Made by a program: the position numbers and the translations under genes. Positions 1 through 9,581 of a stretch of 64,000 nt of DNA are shown here, one piece after another. The notes below the pieces were generated by a model, which was not told the origin of the DNA, searched no databases, and saw only the letters and a program-made list of their open reading frames with translations. Source of the stretch: Branchiostoma floridae. Lineage: Eukaryota > Chordata > Leptocardii > Amphioxiformes > Branchiostomatidae. Position 1 is the stretch's first letter, and the number at the start of each line of letters is the position of its first letter. The stretch is taken from contig NC_049992.1 in the NCBI RefSeq assembly GCF_000003815.2, positions 18,116,957 through 18,180,956 on the forward strand. The letters run 5' to 3'.

Positions 1-360
1 AATGATGTTTTATATATACAGTTACAATGTAAGTGAAAAGTTTTGAAAATGTGAATACAATATTAATAGTAGAGTAGAGTAGAGTTGAACTCTTTTGTGG
101 GTAGGGATAACAGTTACACTGAAACTAAAATAAGGTCATGAACAGGTCACAAAGAAGCTCTGTTCACACTCTGTTTGCCCAAGTGCCTGCTGGTCTGCCT
201 GTTCCCCCTTAGCATGGTTTCCTTGCCCATGGAGAATTTTATGTGGAAAGTCAGACCACCTCTGGAAACAGCCCCTACATGGAGTTAGTTCTAAAGGTGA
301 TCAAAGGTCTGTCAGGATTTGAAGTCTTGAAGTGTGTTTCCACCCAAAAGCTACTAGTAC
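1..360. other. Non-coding, no gene seen
   Basis: No ORF with splice signals or recognisable domain was found here. It contains a short GTAGA-type repeat near 68-84 and AT-rich DNA. The same pentamer recurs near 59830-59890. Confidence 0.4.
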
Positions 361-800
361 TAAGGCCATACCAATTTTATTGACTGGTTCACGGATTCGC
401 TCGCTCCTGTTTTTTGGAAAATAAAAAATAAAAATTACCACTCAGCAAATTTTCACCATTAAAGAGACCATTCACCAACTTTCTGGTGTAGCAGATTGGC
501 CTTTATATTATAAGCTCCTTAAAATGTGGGCATTGTTATTGCAGTTATATTTTTCATTCATGAAAGATGGGACAAACATAAAAACTGACACTACTTTTGT
601 AATTTTCAACGAACAGGTTCTGTTACTGTACAGTAATGGTGTTTTTGTACTTTTTTCAAGCTGAAAACTTTTTATTCCTTATGTTTTGGATTAGCCCTTA
701 TCTTTACCCCAACCATTTTACAATTTTTTTTCGCCCTGTCGCTCTCTCTATCTATTTTTTTGAAAATCCGTGAACCAAGAAATTAAATTGGTATGGCCTA
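361..800. mobile_element. MITE, TIR starting TAAGGCCATACCAATTT
   Basis: The left end reads TAAGGCCATACCAATTTTA and the right end is its near-perfect inverse, AAATTGGTATGGCCTA. The inverse match continues inside the ends (GGTTCACGGATT against AATCCGTGAACC). The interior is AT-rich and non-coding. A second, more diverged member is at 11189-11518. Superfamily not assigned. Confidence 0.65.
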
Positions 801-1408
801 ATACAGGGCAAAACCCTCTACTGTCCTGGACTCCCCACTATTGAGTCTTTCCTCTGTAACTAGGTCACTTGTGGGCACATCTAAATACTTATCAGGAAAT
901 CCATCATATATCCCCTTTTCCCTTGTTAGAAATCCCTATTTACTCTGTAACCAGTCATTACTGAAAGATCATCATATATTGTACATAGGTAAAAAGAGAC
1001 TACTATCCGTAACAAACGTTAATGCTACCAACAAACTAGAGTCCGAGTGTCCATACGAAAACGGAGGTGACAGTCTAGAACAAACAAACAAACTTCCAGT
1101 TGAACTATGCATTCATAATTTGTTTTCAGACTATCCATTGCAAAAACATGTAATGGTTAAACCAGCATGAGTGAATAAAGGGACATATCCGAATTTTTTT
1201 TTTCACACATACATTCACATGTATTGTATAGAAATTATCCTTTATACATTCTATGAAAGATAAATATACAGTGATAGGGCTTGGAGGGACATAGTGTATG
1301 AAACATAATACACCCAGCTGTATGGTAACCTTTCTTTGACCTGGTTTGGCCACTCTGGTGGATGGCCTGAGAGTTCCCTGCTGGTTTCCTAATTGGGAAC
1401 ATCAGGAT

Positions 1409-1620
1409 TACTCTCCAAGCAGAGGTTTGGCTCTGGTTGTTTTTTTTTACATTTTTTTTAGTCGTTTTTATCAGGCTTTCTGTTTTGTATTGTATCTTGT
1501 ATTGTCAAAACCTAACTTTGGCTGGCGGACTTCAAGAAACAATACAAAATAGAAAGCCCTATAAAAGCGACTAAAAAAAGACGTAAAAACAACCGGAGCC
1601 TAACCTCTGCTTGGAGAGTA
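1409..1620. mobile_element. MULE-like foldback MITE (family A)
   Basis: Terminal inverted repeats are TACTCTCCAAGCAGAGG and CCTCTGCTTGGAGAGTA. Flanks are CATCAGGAT and CACCAGGAT, a 9-bp target duplication with one mismatch. The arms are nearly complementary over most of the element (TTAGTCG...TTTTTATC against GATAAAAGCGACTAA-type sequence). A 9-bp duplication points to the Mutator superfamily. Related copies are at 15179, 31243, 58497 and 59964. Confidence 0.75.
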
Positions 1621-1992
1621 CACCAGGATGGCTATTCCCTGTGTTTACAGAAGAAACTGAATACTGTACCTTGTACAGAATTTCTTCTTTACTTTGTCAC
1701 AATAACTTGATGATGTCAAATGCATTTTAGACATGTGCAGACACACTAACTATATTTTGTAATTGATGGAGTCTCACAGAGTCTGGAAAAAAACTTTTAA
1801 GGATAAGCAGATGTAATCAAACGTTGACTCTTGCATGGATTCTAAACACATGATGGAGAAAATGGGTGAGGGTAGAGAATGGAGATTTCCTTTGTACAGT
1901 TGTCCCATAATAGTGTAGTGGTAGTATACAGTTTTGGGAAACTGGATTCTATCTGTGGGAAGCCTTTGTCCTGTTTTTATCCACTCCTTTCA

Positions 1993-2285
1993 GCTACGGC
2001 CACGTGGCGCGTTGGTACACCCGATCCCTCGATCTCGGAAGTTAAGCAACGAGCGGTCCGGACAGTACTTGGATGGGAGTCCCCCACCCAAGGACGTCCG
2101 GATTGCTGTAGCCTCACAAAGTTTTCCACGAAATCGTCTTCCGGGAGGGACGTAAAACGGGGGTCCCGTGCTCGAGGAGGTGCCTCGACCACGTTAAACA
2201 GCCTCATTACTCATACTTGGGGTACCTACTGGCTGGCAAAATACACCAGATGATTATCATTATTATTATTATTATTATGATCAGC
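1993..2285 (+). mobile_element. SINE with a 5S rRNA-derived head (SINE3 type)
   Basis: Positions 1993-2113 follow animal 5S rRNA from GCTACGGCCA through GATCTCGGAAGTTAAGCA and GTACTTGGATGGGAG to GCTGTAGCC. The internal pol III control regions (A box, intermediate element, C box) are therefore recognisable. The remaining ~140 bp (CTTCCGGGAGGGACGTAAAA onward) is a non-5S body, and the element ends in an ATT-rich microsatellite tail near 2255-2280. This layout is that of a 5S-derived SINE rather than a functional 5S gene. The 5S part diverges from a working gene in the CCACCC region and the 3' stem. Confidence 0.75.
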
Positions 2286-2289
2286 TTCT

Positions 2290-3178
2290 ATACAAACTTA
2301 GACTTCGGAAGACAGAAGCTAAAACAGATCTCCAAGCAGATCTTGGGGTGAAAGATTGTAATGTTTTGAGCAGCCCAGCTCTTCACCCCAAATTGGGGTA
2401 TACTGGTAGTGGATGTCAGAGAAACCTGTCTGGTCAGAATTTTTTTTTACCAACATTCTGCAGATTAGATCTTGAATACATAGCAATGATATCTGATACA
2501 CCATGTCCAGTATGTCATGGCTGGGCATGGCTCTGCCTTGAACATCTGCTACCAATCTACCGGCATAGGAGTAGTACAGACAGTTCCAGTTGGTGGTGCT
2601 TGGAATATATGATGTTACCCCAGGGACAGGATTCTAGATCCAGCCCCCAGAGAACATTGTGTACTTAAGAGATTAGCCTAATTTCATGGCCAATTACTAA
2701 TGACAGCACTAACAGGGACAAGATGATTCTTTCTCCATGGGAGGCCAGATTAGCCTGTAGACCAGCTTGGAAACAAAATCTTTACTTTTAGGGCTCCAAA
2801 TTCTCTGAAAAGAAAGCAGCAATGATGTATTTCACATTTATTTTACAATGCTGTAGCATTATGGACAGCTTACATTTCTGTACAAATCTTTTTTGCTTTG
2901 CATTCATCCTTTCTAAGGAGTACTAAACAAGATATCAAAGATCACCAAGGAACACAAAACAAGAGTGTTTCTTGTCTCCTGCCCCTATGATTACTTTCTA
3001 AGCTAACTGAAATGACGAAATAGAAACTGTGAGCCACTTATTGGGACTGCCTTAGAACTTTAAATTTTGGAGGGATCATTTAGAAACATGGTTTTAAATC
3101 ACTTTATTGCATTTGTCACAAGATGTTTCCCTTGTGAAAGTATTGTGTCAATGGAGTGTAATTTGTGATTGCATGGAA
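2290..3178. other. Non-coding, unassigned; isolated MITE-arm remnant
   Basis: No supported exon. ATCTCCAAGCAGATC at 2328-2342 matches the terminal repeat of the family A MITEs, so a broken copy probably lies here. The rest is AT-rich and unassigned. Confidence 0.35.
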
Positions 3179-3809
3179 NNNNNNNNNNNNNNNNNNNNNN
3201 NNNNNNNNNNNNNNNNNNNNNNNNNNNNNNNNNNNNNNNNNNNNNNNNNNNNNNNNNNNNNNNNNNNNNNNNNNNNNNNNNNNNNNNNNNNNNNNNNNNN
3301 NNNNNNNNNNNNNNNNNNNNNNNNNNNNNNNNNNNNNNNNNNNNNNNNNNNNNNNNNNNNNNNNNNNNNNNNNNNNNNNNNNNNNNNNNNNNNNNNNNNN
3401 NNNNNNNNNNNNNNNNNNNNNNNNNNNNNNNNNNNNNNNNNNNNNNNNNNNNNNNNNNNNNNNNNNNNNNNNNNNNNNNNNNNNNNNNNNNNNNNNNNNN
3501 NNNNNNNNNNNNNNNNNNNNNNNNNNNNNNNNNNNNNNNNNNNNNNNNNNNNNNNNNNNNNNNNNNNNNNNNNNNNNNNNNNNNNNNNNNNNNNNNNNNN
3601 NNNNNNNNNNNNNNNNNNNNNNNNNNNNNNNNNNNNNNNNNNNNNNNNNNNNNNNNNNNNNNNNNNNNNNNNNNNNNNNNNNNNNNNNNNNNNNNNNNNN
3701 NNNNNNNNNNNNNNNNNNNNNNNNNNNNNNNNNNNNNNNNNNNNNNNNNNNNNNNNNNNNNNNNNNNNNNNNNNNNNNNNNNNNNNNNNNNNNNNNNNNN
3801 NNNNNNNNN
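3179..3809. other. Assembly gap (631 N)
   Basis: A run of N. Exons of the minus-strand membrane protein at 3991-5060 or of CDKAL1 could be hidden here. Confidence 0.99.
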
Positions 3810-3990
3810 AGCTATTTCATAGAAAAATACCTCAATTTTGAAAAATACATCAATTTGAAAAATACATCAATTTTTCTTCATTGGTAGCTGTTCTTTACTT
3901 GTCTGTTCTGCAAACATGTACAAATGTACATGTAACAGTTACTATAAAAACACTGAAAAATGTCACAGGCCATTTGAAAATTTCCCTTAC

Positions 3991-5060
3991 CATATGTGTC
4001 CACACCATCATCAGTAGAGCTGACACCAACTCCAGCCTGTATCCCCACTTGTAAGCAGGCTATGATGCATGTAGTCAACAGCAGGAGCATGGTCACTAGG
4101 AACAATGAGCAAGAACAGACCTTCAGGAGAAATGTTTTGATTTTTCCTTCTAACAGGTAAATTTGCGCGTCTTGCACATGCTCAGGTGTGCTTTTTACCT
4201 CCCTTGATTAATCTGGTTTAGGCCTAGGAAAATTCAAGTGGTACTTTAAATGCAGAAATGTTCGTGGTGGTTTTATATTCGCGGTTTTCGTGGTGGCCAC
4301 TTCACCGCGAATTTCAAGCCACCGCGAACATTTTTCCAGGGCATTAAGATACTACAGTGTATGGTGCTACCACGAAATTAAAACCACCGTGAAAAGCTCT
4401 TTTTCCCACTAACACAAAATTATATCCCCACAAAATTAAATGCATTTACAGTATTTTAGATTATGGTCCTGATCAAATTAGGATCAGCGTAGGTACTAAC
4501 TTAAGGGATTTTCTCATTTGTTTAATTTTTTTATTTTTAGATGTCAGCCGGACTGATCCTAGGAATACAGTTTAACTGAAGAAAGATAATTCAGTACACA
4601 TTTTTGTTACATCAGCTGTCCACAGCCTCTTTTCATAAAGTTTTCACCACTCAGATGTCAGATCAAAAATTTAATGTCCTTTGCTAGTGGTCGACCCCCT
4701 CCCCACCCAAAAGGGCTATAGGGTTGGCAGGTTTTGATAGTCGGGAAATTTAAACCAGGGCTGTCTCCAGGACCCGTCCCTCTGTCCTGAGAAGAAAATT
4801 AAAAAGTTTGGACACAGCCCTGCTGGAAACACAACATTTTACTAACATTTTACACTTACCTTTGGATTAGTATCTGTAGTTGTGGGACAGATGTGAAAAG
4901 AGCTTGTGTTCTCAGTCTGGCTCTGGATATGCAGTGTTCCACCAGGGATAGCTGTGTCACTTTTATAGCCACAGCAAACTTGTTTTTGTACAAGATCTGC
5001 TGATTGTTGCATGTTAGGAGTTATAATTGGACATTCCTGTTGATTTAGTGGGCTGTGCAT
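3991..5060 (-). CDS. 5' exons of a type II single-pass membrane protein (partial)
   Basis: Two exons can be joined. Exon 1 runs 5060-4860 (ATG, 67 codons, phase 0) and ends in a consensus donor AAG|gtaagt. Exon 2 runs 4120-3991, after the acceptor ctcctgaag, and ends in donor G|gtaagg at phase 1. The product starts with a 67-residue polar, Cys-containing cytoplasmic-type segment. A hydrophobic stretch rich in Leu, Thr and Ile follows at residues ~71-92, then a Gly/Asp/Ser-rich segment. With no signal peptide and one internal hydrophobic segment, a type II orientation is inferred. The rest of the gene should lie at lower coordinates, possibly in the gap at 3179-3809. The ectodomain and function are unknown. 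The exon 2 acceptor has a modest pyrimidine tract and could be misplaced. Confidence 0.45.
4244..4451. mobile_element. MITE, TIR CTGTAAATGCA, TA target (family B)
   Basis: The ends are CTTTAAATGCAGAAATG and, inverted, CTGTAAATGCATTTAA, each flanked by TA. The inside is a near-palindrome built of GTGGTTTTATATTCGCGG-type sequence. It sits in the intron of the minus-strand membrane protein. A sibling is at 5196-5385 and a right-end fragment at about 6605-6647. Confidence 0.65.
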
Positions 5061-5195
5061 CCGTCGTACTTCGGACTTGTAAATGGTTATTATATGTGTA
5101 AGAGATGCCCTTGTTTATAGTTCATGTGACTAGAACATCTGTCAGTTATAATAAAGAGTTTGTGTTGCTGTATATCTTATAATAGATACACAGTA

Positions 5196-5385
5196 CTGTA
5201 AAAGCAGAAATGTTTGCAGTGGATTAATGTTTGCAGTTTTCGCAGTGACCACTTCACCGCGAACATTTTTCTATTATGGTATTAGACTGCAGTCTATGGT
5301 GTTACCACGAACTTAAAACACCACGAAAAGTCCCTTTTCCCGCTAACGCAAAATTAAATCCCCGCAAACTTCAATGCATTTACAG
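5196..5385. mobile_element. MITE family B, second copy
   Basis: Starts TA|CTGTAAAAGCAGAAATG and ends AATGCATTTACAG. The body aligns with the copy at 4244-4451 (CACTTCACCGCGAA, TGGTGTTACCACGAA, CCCGCTAACGCAAAATTAAA). A tRNA-derived SINE follows directly. Confidence 0.65.
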
Positions 5386-5650
5386 TCCCTGTGGCGCAAG
5401 CGGTAATGCAGCCCTTACTGCTTGGCCATCTGGATCGAATTCCATTGATCATAGTTGGATTCAGGGTTGACCCCAGCTTGGACATGATGCAAAGGATTGC
5501 ATTAATTTTTGTAATGATTTTGGATGGTGACATAAAGGTGGTAGCCCTGTGAAAAAAGGAGCCTCAGGCACAAGCCTCAAGCACAAAAACCTCTGCACAT
5601 AAAAGAACCCAACACTTATCAAGAAGAATTAGGGGTGACCTGGTGTGCAG
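5386..5650 (+). mobile_element. tRNA-derived SINE
   Basis: The head has an A-box-like TGTGGCGCAAGCGG and a B-box-like GATCGAATTCC at tRNA spacing. The body ends with AAAAGAACCCAACACTTATC and TTAGGGGTGAC. The same 3' body recurs at about 59740-59790, so it is a repeated family. The tRNA-like part is degenerate and not a functional tRNA gene. Confidence 0.55.
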
Positions 5651-5748
5651 AAGCCCATGTGATAACCAAAAATATCACCAGGTCCAGAACACATTATCCC
5701 AGCCAAGGTATGGCATAAGGAAGCTTCACACACTATAGTACCACGCAC

Positions 5749-6056
5749 CAGGGTTGTAGCCAGCACCCGTCCTTCCGTCCTTTGACGGAATTTTGCAGCT
5801 GGAGATGGAAAAAAATTTGCCTGTTCCATCCTTTGTGATGGACAAAAATCTCCTTTGTGTGATTTTTCACCAAAACAGATGCTGTTGAACAGCTTAGTCT
5901 ACCAGCAAAATTTACACCTCAAAATGCAGGAAATAGCATTTCAGAGGGTCTGGATTTCAAAATATTCGGACCCCCCTAGAAACGTCATGCCTTGTGAGCT
6001 CGATGGGATTCAAAATCGAAGGGACGGAAATTGATTTCAGGCTGGCTACAATGCTG
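5749..6056. mobile_element. hAT-like MITE, TIR CAGGGTTGTAGCCAGC (family C)
   Basis: Ends are CAGGGTTGTAGCCAGC and GGCTGGCTACAATGCTG, imperfect inverted repeats. The flanks CCACGCAC and CCACACAT could be an aged 8-bp duplication. The interior shares CACCTCAAAATGCAGGAAAT with an inverted copy near 51474-51825 and loosely with the insertion at 20562-20901. Confidence 0.55.
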
Positions 6057-6151
6057 CCACACATTAGCACACCCCCCCCCCCCCCAATTTAGCTTTACAC
6101 CTTTCAAGAGCTGCACTATGATAATGACCAATTATCATGTTCTCATTTAAG

Positions 6152-9100
6152 CTGCCTGAACCAGTGTACCTACTGTAAGACCAAGCATGCCAGAGGAGAG
6201 CTGGGCAGTTATCCACCTGAAGAGATCGTCTCCAGGGCCAGGCAGTCTTTTGAAGGTATAAAGAAGGAAAATTTGTAAATTTTCTGCAAATATATTAAGG
6301 TTCTTTTGCGTTAACCACAATACTCTTTAGATCTGTTATCGTCGACGTTCCTTTTGAAATGCCGATATGTTTGAGATGGTTTTATGTTCACTGTCTTTTA
6401 GGCAACTGCCTCACTGTAAACTGCAAAATTTTACCTTTTTGTCTTAGCAAGTGCATTGTACAGTGCTATTATGTGTTGGAGCAAGAACATTATATCCTTG
6501 GTTGGAGGCACCTGTTACGGTGAAACACAAATACTAAAAAAGTGCAAACCCATGCCCAGTCGTTAGGTTACTCAAAACCAAAGCGAACACTCCATTTTCC
6601 TCCTGCAAGGAAATTAAATCCTGTGAACTTTAATGCATTTACAGTACAATGAACTTTGAAAATGATAAAACCTAGCCAGGGCTCGAAATACCACCTGCAT
6701 ATGCAGGTTATTGCAGGTAAAATTCAAATTTGGGCTGTGCAGGTATTTCTGGTGTCTACCTGCATCTAATCTGCACTGGTCCATGTACTGGGTTTTGCAC
6801 ATAAATGTCCTATGATGTTGGTGTATGAGGATTGTTATTAGCTGCATTGACTGTTACCACCTATAAAGTATAAAAGTAAAAATAGCAATGGTTCCTGAAC
6901 AATTTTAGTATGATCCATACTTCCTAAATTCAGAGTGGTGCAGGCAAAATTTGTCTGGTTCAGGTAATTTTGAATGTTACCTGCACCAGTGCAGGTATAC
7001 AGAAAAAAAGATTTCGAGCCCTGCTAGCCCATGTTGAAAATCACAAATCAGCATTCCCGTAGAAATAAACAGTTGACCAAAGAAATTAAAAGCCTGTGTA
7101 GGAGGCTACATTACATTAGGTGGCATTCTCTACCTAGTTTGATATGTGTTTCTGTAATCATCTTGTAGAGGGAGTAGTGGAGATCTGGTTGACCAGTGAA
7201 GACACGGGAGCTTATGGGAAGGACATCGGAGTGACACTACCTGAACTTCTGTGGAGACTTGTGGAGGTCATACCAGAGGGGTGTATGTTACGTGTGGGCA
7301 TGACCAACCCACCCTACATACTGGAACATCTAGAGGTTAGTGGAACATGTACTATGTAGCGTATTTAGTGTGATGATACCAGAGTTGCTGTGGAGACTTG
7401 TGGAGGTCATACCTGAGGGGTGCATGTTACGTGTGGGCATGACCAACCCACCCTACATACTGGAACATCTAGAGGTTCGTGGAACATGTACGTATGTAGT
7501 GCATTTAGTGTGGATCTGTGGAGACTTGTGGAGGTCATACCTGAGGGGTGCATGTTACATGTGGGCATGACCAACCCACCCTACATACTGTAACATCTAG
7601 AGGTTCGTGGAACATGTACCTGTTTCACTATTATCCAGCACATACATTTGTATGTATATAGTGAATTGCTTTGAGGTTACCTATGGCATTAAAAAGTGTT
7701 TAGAAGGAATATTGACAGAATATGATTTTGTTTAATTTTCCAATTCATAAAAGTAATATTTTCATCATGTATTTTGCCAGTAAGATGTATGATGATCTTG
7801 TGGATCAGATCTAGAGTTAGACTTCCAATTGGACTTGCCCAAAGACTGGAGTTGGTCAGTAAAAAATTGGTACATTCATTTACATAATCAGAATATTTAA
7901 TGGAGATATGAGGTCTCTGAACTCTTGTTTCATCATGTATTTTGCCACCAAGATTTATTATTCTGGTTTAGATTTAAACTTCAACATGATATGAGACTGT
8001 ACTTTACTCAGGCAATGTCTGTATCATCTTCTTTGTTTGTTTGTTTGTTTGTTTCTGTCAGGAAATGGCTAAGATCCTGAGCCACCCCCGTGTGTATGCC
8101 TTCCTGCATGTGCCGGTGCAGGCTGCCTCAGACAGTGTGCTGATGGACATGAGGAGGGAGTACTGTCTGTCTGACTTCAAACAAGTCGTCGACTTTCTCA
8201 AGGAAAGGTACCAACAACATCAGCAAAGCCTTTGCATAATACAGGCTTTTAGCTACGTTTTTATTATAGGGGGTCAAAATTTCTTGAATCGCAGTAAGTG
8301 ATATATATAGAGAGAGAGACCTCCAAGCAGCTAACATCAACTGGATGGATGTAAGGAGGATAGCCGCCGACAGAGCTTGCTGGGCCAACCTGACTGCCTC
8401 ATGTGTCGGACGACACGGGAGCCCCTAAGTCTAAGTCTAAGTAAGATATAGGCATGGCTATTGTCTGGGGGCATCCACTTTCCATGGTGCAGAGATTTTG
8501 AGATTTTTAAGTTAAAATGGTGCATTATAAGGTATCCTGAGGGGCAAAATTACTGCCAAAGAGATCAAAGTAGAAGACTATGATGCCTTGCTATTTTAAG
8601 AAAAACGTGTCCAAATGACGCTTTGACGCATGCCTGGCTAAAGCATGACATAATACAAGGTTGTCTCTAATCTAAGGAGAAGAACAACTTATTCATGTAG
8701 TAGGTCTTGTGTCTAATGTGGTTAGAGTTGCTGACTTAGAATCTTAAGGATCTGGGTTCAAATCCTAAGCAAGCATCAATGTTGTAAGCAAAACAAACCA
8801 ATCAGGAAAGTAGAAAGTAAACACATGTATATGCTTAAGCAACTCTTGTACCCATAATTTTATTTGACTGTTGAAGAGTTGAATATAGTTTGGGGTTGCC
8901 CATTACAATATGGACTTCTCACGACTAGACACAACTACTGCTGTATGGGAAGGAGAATAGTTTAATTTTTTTTCTGTTAGGTGGTTAGTGCACCTGTTTT
9001 TTAGTTCTTCTGACAACCATTTTGTCCTTAATTTCACAGAGTTCCTGCTGTTACCATAGCAACTGATGTCATCTGTGGGTTTCCAACAGAAACAGCTGAG

Positions 9101-9519
9101 GTACATATACAATCATAATGGATTGTTATATATAATGTGTAGTATTTAAAGTAACAATATTGGAAATGCTGTTATTTCAAAATTATATCTTGCAATAAAA
9201 AGTATATATGTTGGTGACAGTTTCGGAGAATTAGACAACTTTTATCTTTCATTGTTTTGCGTTTTGGAAGGATAAATGTTTAATAAATTACAAACCAAAG
9301 TAGGTTACATCATCACACAAAATTCCCCAAAATGCTGTGTGATTCTTTTTGTAATTCTAACACAAGTGTTGTTTTTCAGGATTTTGAGGAGACCCTACAG
9401 CTGGTTGAAGAGTACAAGTTCCCCAGTCTGTTTATAAACCAGTTCTTCCCCCGACCAGGAACCCCGGCTGCCAAGATGCGGAGGGTTCCTCCACAGGAGG
9501 TATGTCAGCTTTCTCTCCT

Positions 9520-9581
<62 letters not shown>

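Noticed and set aside
1879-2253. 124-codon ORF
   Set aside because: It runs through the 5S-derived SINE; no protein similarity.
3107-3887. ORFs of 217-244 codons
   Set aside because: They consist almost entirely of unknown bases in the gap.
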